A stretch of DNA of 20,170 nt from an uncultured Eggerthellaceae bacterium (GCA_934630905.1 CAKTXN010000023.1:1-20170); one strand, 5' to 3'; positions 1 to 8,881 are shown, numbered from the stretch's first letter. A program made the numbers and translations. The notes: a model not told the origin generated them from the sequence alone.

Positions 1-1
1 T

Positions 2-49
2 CCGGGCGGCTCCAACGTGATTCCCGCCGCTGAAATGTCAGAGTTCTGA
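2..49 (+). CDS. C-terminal end of an unidentified protein (partial)
   Basis: Reading from base 2, an open frame gives PGGSNVIPAAEMSEF followed by TGA at 47-49. It is the only one of the three forward frames that reads plausibly as a protein end, and it stops just before the promoter-like sequence of the next gene. The fragment is too short to name. The other forward frames stop at 31-33 and at 16-18. This is inference from position and composition only. Confidence 0.35.
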   Translation, partial: PGGSNVIPAAEMSEF

Positions 50-56
50 GTTGCTT

Positions 57-86
57 TTCGTTCCTGAAGAGCGGTTGCGCTATAAT
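57..86 (+). promoter_or_regulatory. Probable promoter of the feo gene
   Basis: A perfect TATAAT lies at 81-86, with a weak -35-like TTCGTT at 57-62 (18-bp spacing). Transcription from here would give a leader of about 75 nt before the ATG at 167. The -10 is convincing and the -35 is not, so an activator or another sigma preference is possible. No clear Fur or DtxR/IdeR palindrome is seen overlapping it. Confidence 0.45.
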
Positions 87-122
87 TTCGCACTTGAAAG
101 ATAGGTTTTAAGCGAAGCGATG

Positions 123-152
123 GCGCACGAATCAAGAACAAAAACCGTGCGC
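123..152 (+). promoter_or_regulatory. Leader hairpin just upstream of the feo ribosome binding site
   Basis: GCGCACG at 123-129 and CGTGCGC at 146-152 are perfect inverted arms around a 16-nt A-rich loop. The hairpin ends 3 nt before the AAGGA ribosome binding site at 156-160. No T-run follows, so it is not a terminator. It could affect mRNA stability or translation, or be a protein-binding site in DNA. The structure is read from the sequence; the role is inferred. Confidence 0.4.
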
Positions 153-166
153 TCTAAGGAACATGT

Positions 167-2668
167 ATGGCGAATTGCTGCGAGCCTGGTACTGAAATGC
201 CAGCTATTTCCATTGATGCAATGGGCGAGGGTCGTCCGTCGGTTGACATCGACGCCAACGATGATGCTCTGACCCTGAACCTTCTTCCCATTGGGAAGAA
301 CGCGCTTATCCAGCAAGTAGGCGGAGAAGGCGCGCTCCGCCAGCATTTTCTTGACATGGGTTTAATCCCGGGCGCCCACGTGACCATGGTGAAGCACGCT
401 CCCATGGGTGACCCTGTTCAGGTGCGCATTCACGGTTACGAGCTTACGTTGCGCTTGGAAGATGCGGCGCGCATCACGCTGTGCGATGTGGTGGACGAAG
501 AGGTTGCGCGCATTGGCGACGCCCAGCGAAACACGGGGCAGCCGCAAAAGCGCGGTGTGTTCCCGGGCGGGCATCCTCATGAAACCGATCACCCTGGCTT
601 TGGCGAAGGCGGTCGCTACCACAACGCATCCGAGGAAACGCCGCTTCCCCAGGATAAGAAACTGACATTTGCCCTGGTGGGAAACCAGAACTGCGGCAAA
701 ACCACCCTCTTCAACCAACTCACGGGCTCCAATCAGCACGTGGGCAACTTCCCCGGCGTTACGGTTGATCGCAAAGACGGCCCGCTGCTGGGCCACGCAA
801 ACACCCTGGTCACAGACTTGCCGGGCATCTATTCCATGAGTCCGTATTCCGCGGAAGAGATTGTTACGCGCCAGTTCGTGCTGGAAGATAAACCGTGTGG
901 CATCATCAACATTGTGGACGCCACGAACATCGAGCGCAATCTGTACCTGACCATGCAGCTCCTTGAGCTGGATATTCCCATGGTGTTGGCGCTGAATATG
1001 ATGGACGAAGTATCTGCAAACGGCGGATCGGTGCTGGTCAACGAGCTGGAAGCGCAGCTGGGCATTCCTGTTGTGCCCATTAGTGCCGTGCAGGGCGAAG
1101 GCATTGCCGAGCTGGTGAACCACGCCATGCACGTTGCGTATTACGGCGAAGGCCCCAAACGCCAGGACTTCTGCGACGCCACGGAAAACGGCGGCGCGGT
1201 GCATCGCTGCCTTCACGGCATTATGCACTTGATTGAAGACCACGCCCAAAAGGCGGGCATTCCCGTGCGTTTTGCCGCATCGAAGCTGGCAGAAGGCGAC
1301 CCGCTGGTGGCGCGTGCGCTGAATCTGGACGAAAACGAGCTGGAAACCATCGAGCATCTTGCGCTGCAGATGGAGGCAGAAAGCCATCTTGATCGCGCGG
1401 CGGCGCTGGCAAGCATGCGTTTTTCGTTCATCGAGCGCGTTTGCGGCTTGACCGTGGTAAAGCCGCATGAAAGTCGCGAACACGCGCGCAGCCAAAAGGC
1501 GGACCGTATCCTTACGGGGCGCTTTACGGCCATTCCTGCATTTATCCTGATCATGATGGCGGTTTTCTTCCTGACCTTCGAAGTTATCGGCGCGTTCCTT
1601 CAAGATTTGCTTGAAACGGGCATTACCGCATTGGGCGATGTGTGTGCCGCCGCCATGGAAAGCGCCCAGATAAACGAGGTGCTGCAATCGTTTGTGATTG
1701 ATGGCATTTTCGGCGGCGTGGGCAGCGTGCTGTCGTTTCTGCCCATCATTGCTGTGCTGTTCTTCTTCCTGTCTATGCTCGAAGACAGCGGTTACCTGGC
1801 GCGCGTGGCGTTCGTTATGGATAAACCGCTGCGTAAGCTGGGCCTTTCGGGGCGCAGCATCGTGCCCATGCTCATTGGTTTTGGCTGCAGCGTACCCAGC
1901 GTTATGGCAACGCGCACGCTTCCTTCGGAGCGCGACCGCAAGCTGACCATCATCCTTACGCCGTTCATGAGCTGTTCGGCAAAGCTGCCCATCTACGTAT
2001 TCTTGGGCGAGGCGTTTTTCCCGCAGCAAGCGGGCCTGGTTGTGGGGCTACTCTACGTTCTGGGCATTGTCGTGGGTATTTTCGTGGCGTTCTTGCTGAA
2101 GAAGTTCGTGCTGAAGGGCGAAGCTGTGCCCTTTGTTATGGAGCTGCCGAACTATCGCATGCCAGCGGCGAAAAACGTTGGCCACTTGATGTGGGATAAA
2201 TGTAGCGAGTTTTTGCATCGCGCGTTCACGATTATCCTGCTTGCGGTGCTGGTGATTTGGGCGCTGCAAACGTTCAGCTTTGGACTCAACGTGGTGCAGG
2301 ATTCCGCCGACAGCATGTTGGCGCAGATAGCGGGCTTGCTTGCACCAATTCTAGCCCCGCTGGGTCTGGGCGATTGGCGCATTGGCACGGCGCTGGTCTC
2401 GGGCTTTATTGCGAAGGAAAGCGTTGTGGCCACCATGATTGTGCTTTACGGCGGGGCATCGGCTCTTGCAACGGCGTTTACGCCGCTGGCGGGTGCGTGC
2501 TTGCTGGTATTTTGCCTGCTCTACACGCCGTGCGTGGCGGCAATCGCAAGCATCAATCGCGAACTGGGCGGAAAATGGGCGCTGGGTATTGTGGTTGGGC
2601 AGTGCGCGGTGGCGTGGATCGTGGCGTTTATCGTGCGCTGCGTGGGGCTGCTGTTTGGTCTTGCATGA
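167..2668 (+). CDS. feoB: FeoA-FeoB fusion ferrous iron transporter
   Basis: This is an inner-membrane GTP-dependent Fe(II) importer with FeoA fused to its N-terminus. It has 833 residues. A FeoA (SH3-like) domain covers about 38-112, then a polar linker with several histidines. The FeoB G-domain follows with G1 GNQNCGKT (172-179), G3 DLPG (217-220) and G4 NMMD (277-280). A helical regulatory segment precedes the membrane domain, which starts near residue 455. Both Gate motifs are present (GFGCSVPSVMATRTL and YTPCVAAIASINRE). The start is supported by AAGGA at 156-160, 6 nt before the ATG. About 35 residues precede FeoA, including a CysCys pair, so a slightly later start is possible. No feoC is seen. 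The next gene follows after 37 bp, suggesting co-transcription. The family is certain; the metal is inferred from family knowledge. Confidence 0.95.
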   Translation: MANCCEPGTEMPAISIDAMGEGRPSVDIDANDDALTLNLLPIGKNALIQQVGGEGALRQHFLDMGLIPGAHVTMVKHAPMGDPVQVRIHGYELTLRLEDAARITLCDVVDEEVARIGDAQRNTGQPQKRGVFPGGHPHETDHPGFGEGGRYHNASEETPLPQDKKLTFALVGNQNCGKTTLFNQLTGSNQHVGNFPGVTVDRKDGPLLGHANTLVTDLPGIYSMSPYSAEEIVTRQFVLEDKPCGIINIVDATNIERNLYLTMQLLELDIPMVLALNMMDEVSANGGSVLVNELEAQLGIPVVPISAVQGEGIAELVNHAMHVAYYGEGPKRQDFCDATENGGAVHRCLHGIMHLIEDHAQKAGIPVRFAASKLAEGDPLVARALNLDENELETIEHLALQMEAESHLDRAAALASMRFSFIERVCGLTVVKPHESREHARSQKADRILTGRFTAIPAFILIMMAVFFLTFEVIGAFLQDLLETGITALGDVCAAAMESAQINEVLQSFVIDGIFGGVGSVLSFLPIIAVLFFFLSMLEDSGYLARVAFVMDKPLRKLGLSGRSIVPMLIGFGCSVPSVMATRTLPSERDRKLTIILTPFMSCSAKLPIYVFLGEAFFPQQAGLVVGLLYVLGIVVGIFVAFLLKKFVLKGEAVPFVMELPNYRMPAAKNVGHLMWDKCSEFLHRAFTIILLAVLVIWALQTFSFGLNVVQDSADSMLAQIAGLLAPILAPLGLGDWRIGTALVSGFIAKESVVATMIVLYGGASALATAFTPLAGACLLVFCLLYTPCVAAIASINRELGGKWALGIVVGQCAVAWIVAFIVRCVGLLFGLA

Positions 2669-2705
2669 TGCTCCAGTTGCCGCAAAAGCCAGGTGAAGAA
2701 TAATT

Positions 2706-3485
2706 ATGGGAACGAAAAAGTACTTCTTCTTTGATTACGACGGAACGCTTGCTATTCCGCTTACGCGCAATATACCTGATAGCACGCGTGAAACGTTGCG
2801 CCTTTTGGAAGCACGGGGGCATTTTGTGGCACTTGCCACGGGGCGTTTGCAGTGCAACGCGCTTGATTTCATTGATAGCGCGGGCATTCGCAATGTGGTG
2901 TCTGATGGTGGAAATTCCGTTACGGTGGATGGCAAGCTGCTGTGGATGCGCTCGCTTGATTTGCCGCCGGTGAAAGCGTGTCTGCATCGTCTTGATGAGC
3001 TAGGCGTTCCCTGGGCGGTAACCACAGATAACGTGCCGTGGCGCGTGTCAAGCAACCCCGATTTTGCAACGATATCGGGCGATTATTATCTGCCCACACG
3101 CTACGATGCCAACTTGGATATTGATGCATTGACCCAGGTCATGAAGATATATATTCCCTGCGCGACGGAGGATATCCCCGCGCTGGTGGCTACAGGCGTT
3201 CTGGATGACGTGCCGTGGGTCACGTATAATTCAGGTGCGCTGTTCGTTGAACCCATGAATAAAGACGTGGGAATCCGCTTCCTTATGGACTATTTTCACG
3301 CGCCGTACGAAGATGCGGTAGTATTTGGAGATGGCAAAAACGACATTTCCATGTTTTGTCCGAGTTGGACGAGCATTGCCATGGGAAATGCCGTGCCTGC
3401 GCTGAAGGAACGCGCCGATTACGTGACGGACGCGTGCGACCAAGACGGCATTTATCATGCGTGTCGTCATTTCGGGTGGATTTAA
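2706..3485 (+). CDS. Cof-type HAD-superfamily hydrolase (phosphatase)
   Basis: This is a 259-residue soluble phosphatase of the HAD IIB (Cof) group, which act on sugar phosphates, nucleotides or flavin mononucleotide. Motif I is DYDGTL, with Asp10 as nucleophile and Asp12 as acid/base. The ATGR near residue 45 is motif II, and motif IV is GDGKND at 208-213 with Mg-binding aspartates. The cap domain lies between, as expected for this length. The AGGTGAAG at 2691-2698 supports the ATG. It sits 37 bp after feoB and is probably in the same transcript, but nothing links it to iron. The substrate cannot be deduced from the sequence. Confidence 0.9.
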   Translation: MGTKKYFFFDYDGTLAIPLTRNIPDSTRETLRLLEARGHFVALATGRLQCNALDFIDSAGIRNVVSDGGNSVTVDGKLLWMRSLDLPPVKACLHRLDELGVPWAVTTDNVPWRVSSNPDFATISGDYYLPTRYDANLDIDALTQVMKIYIPCATEDIPALVATGVLDDVPWVTYNSGALFVEPMNKDVGIRFLMDYFHAPYEDAVVFGDGKNDISMFCPSWTSIAMGNAVPALKERADYVTDACDQDGIYHACRHFGWI

Positions 3486-3595
3486 CGGGGCTGCGATTTA
3501 GGCACCTGGCTTGGAAGCTGGTGCGTTGACGGCTGGCTCTGGTGCCCGGCGCGAGCGATGTGCGTGTGCCGAAAAGAAAGGGAAGGGGAGGACGC

Positions 3596-6500
3596 ATGGA
3601 CTGGACAGTTTTGGGCATTGAGCCAACTGCCGACAAAAAAGCGATAACGAAAGCGTATCGCGCGCAGCTGATGCACACGAACCCCGAAGATAAACCCGAA
3701 GAGTTCAAGGTGCTGCGCGAAGCATACGAGCAAGCGCTTTCGTGGGCAGCGCGTCAACAGGAGGCGGCGAAAGACGCGAAAGCCGCTCAAGCTGCAGCGG
3801 AAGGCGATTCCGAAGCGCTTGCCGCCGAGGCGGCAAAAACACCTGAAGAACAATGGTTGTCCCAGCTCACAGCACTGTATGCGGATTTCCAGAAGCGCAT
3901 TGATCCTGCTTTGTGGCGCAATTTGCTTACGCAGGATGTTGCGATTGCGCTGGATAGCCGCCCTGAAATAGAAATGATGTTGCTGCTGTTCCTTCTCCAC
4001 AACGGGAACCTTCCCCAAGAGGTATGGCAGGTTCTGGAAGATACGTTCAAGTGGTCGCAGCGGCGCGATGAGCTGTGCGAAACGTATCCGCGCCCGTTCG
4101 TGGATCATCTTCTGATAGATGGCGCGAAGTTTCCGCCGGCGCTTCCGTTCCAGCTGTTCACGCCTGGTGAAAACGCTGAAGAATGCGACGCTTACCTGGA
4201 CCTTTACTTGCAGGCGGGGCATTGCGAGTGGAAAGATGCGGCGCAGTTTTTGGATAAAATGGACGCGCTTTCCGAAACGCATCCGTACGGGCGCGCGCTG
4301 CGCTATCACTACTCGGCAACTCAGGGCGACGGCATGGGCGTTGTCAAGCTTTTGGAGCTAACGAAGGAGTTTCCCGAAGACGAGCACCTTAAAGAGGAGC
4401 TTGCAGAAACGTATGCCGATGGCGAATCGTGGGAGCAATGCGAGGCGATTGTGCGCGGGTTGCTTGAAAATAACCGCGGGGATCGTCGTTTGACCTGGCT
4501 TTTAGCGCAATCGTTGGCGGGGCAGCAGCGCTTTGCCGAAGGCGTGGAGCTTTTGGGCGACCTGATGCATGCCGCAGGCGGCGACCAAAAGGAGCTCATG
4601 GAGCTGAGCGATGTTCGCCAGCAGTGGAATGAATCGCTTATCGAGCAGTATGAACAGCGCCTTGAGCAGGGAGATTGCTCCGATAAGCTGCTTTTCGAGT
4701 TGGCATGGTGCTACCTGCAAAACGAGCGTGACGAAGAATCGGTGGAGCTCATCGATCGCATTGATCCGGAAAACATTGAACCGTACGAGTACTATAACTT
4801 GTCGTCGCAGGCGTTTTTGGCAACAGAGCGCTACGAGCGAGCATTCGAGGACTCAAAAGCCCTGGTAGAAGTGGTGCGCGCCATGCAACCCGATGGCACC
4901 GTGCGCACGGAAAAACGTCGCGCGCGCTTGGCGGAGATGATTGCCCGTTGCGGCGATGCCCTTTATGCGCAAAAGCACCCCGAGTTGGCGCTTCCCTATT
5001 ATCAGGAAGCGGCGGAAGTGGACCCCGATAATCCCGAGCGCTTGACGCATTATTCGCGCGTCATGGCCTCGCTGAACCGCTGGCCCGAGGCAGCGCAGGC
5101 GGCGAAACGCCTGATAGACGTGATGCCAGGGGCGTACCATGCCCATTATTTGCTGGCCCAGTATTGTTTTGAGATGCATAACGATCGCGATGCTTTTTAT
5201 CAGGTGAATTATGCGCTTGAGCTGGAAAAAGGCGACTTGGGCGTGTATGTTTTGCGTCTGCGTATCCTGCTTCGCAATGGTGCGCTGCAGCAAGCTGCCG
5301 ATGATTTGCGGTTTTTGGAAGATAGCCAGTGCAGCGATTACCTGCCCGTTTTGTGGTGCAAAGCGCTTTATGCCGAAGCCACCGATGCGGCGGTTGTTGG
5401 GTCGGAGGAGGCGTTGCCGAACGAAGGCAAGCTCTACGATGGTACGCCGTTTACCCTTGAGCATGGTCGCGCGGCAGCGCTTGCAATCTATCGCGAAATT
5501 TACGAGCGCTTAAAGCAAGGCGAAGAGATGGATTGGCCTGGTCAGGCGTGTTTTCGCTTAGCAATCCTTTCGCAAGACGAAAAAGATGCGTCACCCGAAT
5601 GGCAGCTTGAGGTGCTGGATAAGGGTTTGGAGCTTGACCCGAACGATGCGGATTGTCTCTCGTTTCGGGCGTGGCTTTTGCGACGTTTGGACCGCACGGA
5701 CGATGCCGTTGAGGCGTATCTTCGTTTGGCTCGGCTTCCCCATGACGATATTGAGACCGAGCGTGCGTTGGCGCAGCTGTACGGGAAGAATCCCGAGGTC
5801 AATGCGCAAAAAGCGCTCGACTACTATCAGCAGGTGCTTGAGCAGGAGCCCAAAGACCCTGTAACGCTTTATTACGTGGGCCTGTATGCGTACTTTGTGC
5901 GCGACTTCGCCCTGGCAGAGAGTTACTTCTTGCGCGAGCGCGCGGTGGAGCCGGAAAGCCCCGATAGCTATCGGATGCTCTCGTTCGTGTATGAGGCGCT
6001 GGGTCGCTATGACGATGCGCTGCGGGAATGCGACGGCCTGCTGCTCAAGTCGAAGGCGGCGGGGAAGCTGGCGGTGAGCCATTATCTGCGCAAGGCGCTG
6101 GTGTTGCGTCGGGCGGGGCGGGCGCGTGCAGCGGTGGAAACGCTATTTCATGCGTCGTTTTCGTTTGCGTATGATTCCGTGTATGCGGACGTTGCCGACG
6201 TGCTTTTGCAGTTTGGCCTGTTCGGTCAGCTGTGTGCCCATCTTGATTCGTGGGGCGATGTGAACGAGAAGCACGATGTTTCGCCGCAAAGTTTAGGCGG
6301 CTTGGCGTACTATCGCGCTCTTCAGGAGCTTTTAGGCACGGGAAGCTTGCGGCGCGCGAGGCATTTTGCGCGCACGGGAAGCCCGCACATGAACGATGAT
6401 CAGCGCTTTCAGATACAGCGGATTCTGGCGGCGTATACCAGGGATTTTCGGGCGTATGAAACGCTTTTGCTGAGTCGCATTAAGGACAAGAAGGAACGAG

Positions 6501-6913
6501 AGGCAACCATCTTCCAGGAGCTGTCGGACCTGGCGTTGCTAAAGTGGTATCGGGGCAATGCGCAAGCTGCGGTACAATATGCACAAGAGGCCGTGGCAGA
6601 AATTGATGTTCTGCTGCTTCCCTATAGCACACATCGGCGTCATTTCCTGCTGTGGCAAGCGGCAATGTTTGCTTTGCTGGGGCAGGTCGATCAGGTGCGC
6701 GATGCGCTTTCGCAAGCCGACGAGCTGCCGTTATGCGAACGGTGCGGTAACGGAGCATGCTGTGACAGCGTGCTGTTCAAGGCGCTGGTCGGCTTGATTC
6801 AGGGTGATGTGGTCACGTGCTGCGAGCTGGTTAAGCTTGGCCGAAAGAAGTGGCCGGGTTCCCTGGGCCTTGCGTGCCTTGAGCAGGAGCTCAAGCGGCA
6901 AGGGGAGCTGTAG
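3596..6913 (+). CDS. Degenerate J-domain protein with TPR-like helical repeats, likely HscC co-chaperone
   Basis: This large (1105-residue) soluble protein begins with a J-domain-like segment (about 1-50: MDWTVLGIEPTADKKAITKA, then NPEDKPEEF and LREAYEQAL). The spacing of helices fits the J-domain type seen in DjlB/DjlC-like partners of HscC. The catalytic HPD tripeptide is replaced by NPED. The rest is alpha-helical with many TPR-like units (for example ALPYYQEAAEVDPDNPERL and SYRMLSFVYEALGRYDDAL). A cysteine cluster (C1047, C1050, C1055, C1056) lies near the C-terminus. The ATG at 3596 has GGGGAGGA at 3585-3592; an in-frame GTG at 3542 lacks a binding site. The hscC gene follows 216 bp downstream. 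The co-chaperone role is inferred from domain and neighbour. The protein could also be an assembly or scaffold factor. Confidence 0.8.
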   Translation: MDWTVLGIEPTADKKAITKAYRAQLMHTNPEDKPEEFKVLREAYEQALSWAARQQEAAKDAKAAQAAAEGDSEALAAEAAKTPEEQWLSQLTALYADFQKRIDPALWRNLLTQDVAIALDSRPEIEMMLLLFLLHNGNLPQEVWQVLEDTFKWSQRRDELCETYPRPFVDHLLIDGAKFPPALPFQLFTPGENAEECDAYLDLYLQAGHCEWKDAAQFLDKMDALSETHPYGRALRYHYSATQGDGMGVVKLLELTKEFPEDEHLKEELAETYADGESWEQCEAIVRGLLENNRGDRRLTWLLAQSLAGQQRFAEGVELLGDLMHAAGGDQKELMELSDVRQQWNESLIEQYEQRLEQGDCSDKLLFELAWCYLQNERDEESVELIDRIDPENIEPYEYYNLSSQAFLATERYERAFEDSKALVEVVRAMQPDGTVRTEKRRARLAEMIARCGDALYAQKHPELALPYYQEAAEVDPDNPERLTHYSRVMASLNRWPEAAQAAKRLIDVMPGAYHAHYLLAQYCFEMHNDRDAFYQVNYALELEKGDLGVYVLRLRILLRNGALQQAADDLRFLEDSQCSDYLPVLWCKALYAEATDAAVVGSEEALPNEGKLYDGTPFTLEHGRAAALAIYREIYERLKQGEEMDWPGQACFRLAILSQDEKDASPEWQLEVLDKGLELDPNDADCLSFRAWLLRRLDRTDDAVEAYLRLARLPHDDIETERALAQLYGKNPEVNAQKALDYYQQVLEQEPKDPVTLYYVGLYAYFVRDFALAESYFLRERAVEPESPDSYRMLSFVYEALGRYDDALRECDGLLLKSKAAGKLAVSHYLRKALVLRRAGRARAAVETLFHASFSFAYDSVYADVADVLLQFGLFGQLCAHLDSWGDVNEKHDVSPQSLGGLAYYRALQELLGTGSLRRARHFARTGSPHMNDDQRFQIQRILAAYTRDFRAYETLLLSRIKDKKEREATIFQELSDLALLKWYRGNAQAAVQYAQEAVAEIDVLLLPYSTHRRHFLLWQAAMFALLGQVDQVRDALSQADELPLCERCGNGACCDSVLFKALVGLIQGDVVTCCELVKLGRKKWPGSLGLACLEQELKRQGEL

Positions 6914-7129
6914 CTGCGCTGTATCCGCGTGGGCGGCAGCAAGCGGGCGGCCGTAAGTGCGCGGCTGCTGGCGGTGCGCGCGGCGGGCGCTGTTGGGTGC
7001 GCTGGGGCTGCGGGCGGCGGTGTTGCGCGCTGCGAGCAACGGTGACGCGTGCGTGTATGCGCAGAGCTGCTTGTCAGAGCGTTGCCGCGGCAGAGAGTGG
7101 AAGAGAATTTTAGTAGTAGGTGTCTTCGC
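6914..7129 (+). other. GC-rich, G/T-biased spacer before hscC
   Basis: These 216 bp hold no supportable gene. The plus strand is rich in G and T and poor in A, with recurring GCGGC, GGGCG and GGTGCG words. No good promoter or terminator is visible. The last part has a ribosome binding site for hscC (AGGTG at 7118-7122). Confidence 0.5.
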
Positions 7130-8881
7130 ATGTTGGTTGGCATTGATCTTGGAACAACAAACAGCCTGGTCGCGTGCTTCCGCGATGGGTGCGCTCAGGT
7201 AATTCCCAATAGGCTGGGCAAGCTGCTCACGCCTTCGGTGGTGGCTATCGACGAAAATGGCATGATTCTGGTGGGCGAAACGGCGCGCGCTTTCGGCATG
7301 CTGCACCCCTTGAGCGTGGCAAGCGTTTTCAAGCGCAGCATGGGCACCGATCGCACGTTCGAGCTTGATGGTATGGAGTTTCGTGCCGAGGAATTGTCCC
7401 GTTTTGTGTTGCGTTCCCTGAAAGAAGACGCCGAAGTGTACTTGGGTTGCGAAGTGGACGAGGCCATTATCAGCGTGCCCGCCTACTTTAACGACTTGCA
7501 ACGTAAAGCCACGAAACGCGCCGGTGAGCTGGCCGGACTCAAGGTGAGCCGCATTATCAACGAACCCACGGCGGCGGCAATTGCGCATGGCGTGGGCGGT
7601 GCGGCGGCGCGTCCGACCGAAGAAACGGCGACTGCGGGTATGGGAACCATCGCGGTTCAAGCCGCGCAAGGCGAACCAGTGGATGAGCGCTGCCTGGTAT
7701 TTGACCTGGGCGGCGGCACGTTCGACGTTTCGGTTTTGGAGTTTTTCGCGTGCATCATGGAGGTCCATGCCATTGCGGGCGACAATTTCGTTGGCGGCGA
7801 AGATTTCACCGAGCTTTTGGAAACCATGTTCCTGGCGCGCATTGGCATGGCGCGGCAGGTGCTTGATAATCGCGCGCAGGCGGAGCTTACCAAGGCCGCC
7901 GAAGAAGCGAAGTGCTGCTTCTCGAAATCCGAAAACGTTACGATGAACTGGACTTTTGCAGAAAAGCATTACTCGGAAGACTTCACGCTTGAAGAATATG
8001 AGCAGGCGTGCCAGCCGTTGCTTGAGCGCTTGCGTCGCCCCATTGAGCGCAGTTTGCGCGATGCCGATGTTCATTTGGAAGATATCGACCGCATTGTTTT
8101 GGTGGGTGGCGCCACGCGTCTTCCCGTGGTGCGGCATTTCGTGGAAAAAGTGTTCCGTCGCAAGCCCGAAACGCTTGTTGATCCCGATACCGCCGTTGCG
8201 TTGGGCGCTGCGTTGCAGTGCGGCATGAAAATGCGCGATGCAGAAATCAGCGAAGTTGTTCTGACCGACGTGTGCCCGTTTACGCTGGGTACCGAGGTTG
8301 TTGCTGGCAACGGCACGTTCGAGGAAGCAGGGCATTTCCTTCCCATTATCGAGCGCAATACCGTGATTCCGGTGAGCCGGCGCCAGCGCGTGAGCACCGT
8401 GTACGACAATCAGTCGCAGGTGGTCGTGAAAATCTTGCAAGGTGAAAGCCGCATGGCGTCCAACAACCTGTTGCTCGGCGAGATTTCCGCTTCGGTCCCG
8501 GCGGGTCCGCGTGGGCAAGAAGCCATTGACGTGATTTTCACCTACGATGTGAATTCCCTGCTTGAAGTGGAAGTTTGCATTCTTTCCACGGGCGAAGTGC
8601 ACAAGATGATCGTCCAAAACGAAGAGCATAAGATTTCCGATGAAGAAGCCGCTGCGCGTTTCGAGCGCTTGTCGTATTTGAAGCAGAATCCGCGCGAAGA
8701 TGAAGCGAATCGTTTGCAGCTTTTGCGTGGCGAGCGCATGTATGAAGAAGCAACGGGTCAGCGACGCGAGATGATCGATGCTGCAATGATGGAGTTTGAC
8801 CGCGTACTGAACAGGCAAGACTTCTACGAAATTGAAGTTGCGCGCGAGCGTCTTCGCAAGTTTTTGGACACGCTGGAGTAG
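7130..8881 (+). CDS. hscC: Hsp70-family chaperone HscC
   Basis: This ATP-dependent Hsp70 chaperone has 583 residues, close to E. coli HscC and shorter than DnaK. The nucleotide-binding domain shows GIDLGTTNS (4-12), NEPTAAA (144-150), FDLGGGTFDV (191-200) and LVGGATRLP (about 324-332). The substrate domain begins after TDVCPFTLG. HscC-like stretches include LRSLKEDAE, AGDNFVGGEDFT and PIIERNT. Like HscC, it lacks a long C-terminal lid tail. It carries about 30 extra Ala/Thr/Gly-rich residues (158-187) between NEPTAAA and FDLGGG, where E. coli HscC has a short loop. The ATG at 7130 starts exactly where Hsp70 homology starts; an upstream in-frame GTG at 7049 adds no conserved sequence. The preceding gene encodes the probable J-partner. 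Clients are unknown. Confidence 0.92.
   Translation: MLVGIDLGTTNSLVACFRDGCAQVIPNRLGKLLTPSVVAIDENGMILVGETARAFGMLHPLSVASVFKRSMGTDRTFELDGMEFRAEELSRFVLRSLKEDAEVYLGCEVDEAIISVPAYFNDLQRKATKRAGELAGLKVSRIINEPTAAAIAHGVGGAAARPTEETATAGMGTIAVQAAQGEPVDERCLVFDLGGGTFDVSVLEFFACIMEVHAIAGDNFVGGEDFTELLETMFLARIGMARQVLDNRAQAELTKAAEEAKCCFSKSENVTMNWTFAEKHYSEDFTLEEYEQACQPLLERLRRPIERSLRDADVHLEDIDRIVLVGGATRLPVVRHFVEKVFRRKPETLVDPDTAVALGAALQCGMKMRDAEISEVVLTDVCPFTLGTEVVAGNGTFEEAGHFLPIIERNTVIPVSRRQRVSTVYDNQSQVVVKILQGESRMASNNLLLGEISASVPAGPRGQEAIDVIFTYDVNSLLEVEVCILSTGEVHKMIVQNEEHKISDEEAAARFERLSYLKQNPREDEANRLQLLRGERMYEEATGQRREMIDAAMMEFDRVLNRQDFYEIEVARERLRKFLDTLE

Noticed and set aside
362..2029. 555-codon minus-strand open frame opposite feoB
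   Set aside because: Shadow of feoB codons; no family resemblance.
3502..3524. Terminator between the HAD gene and the J/TPR gene
   Set aside because: A GCACC...GGTGC stem with an inner GCTT/AAGC pairing exists, but no T-run follows.
3542..3595. Upstream GTG start adding 18 residues to the J/TPR protein
   Set aside because: No ribosome binding site before it, and the extra residues are Arg/Gly-rich; the ATG at 3596 has a strong site.
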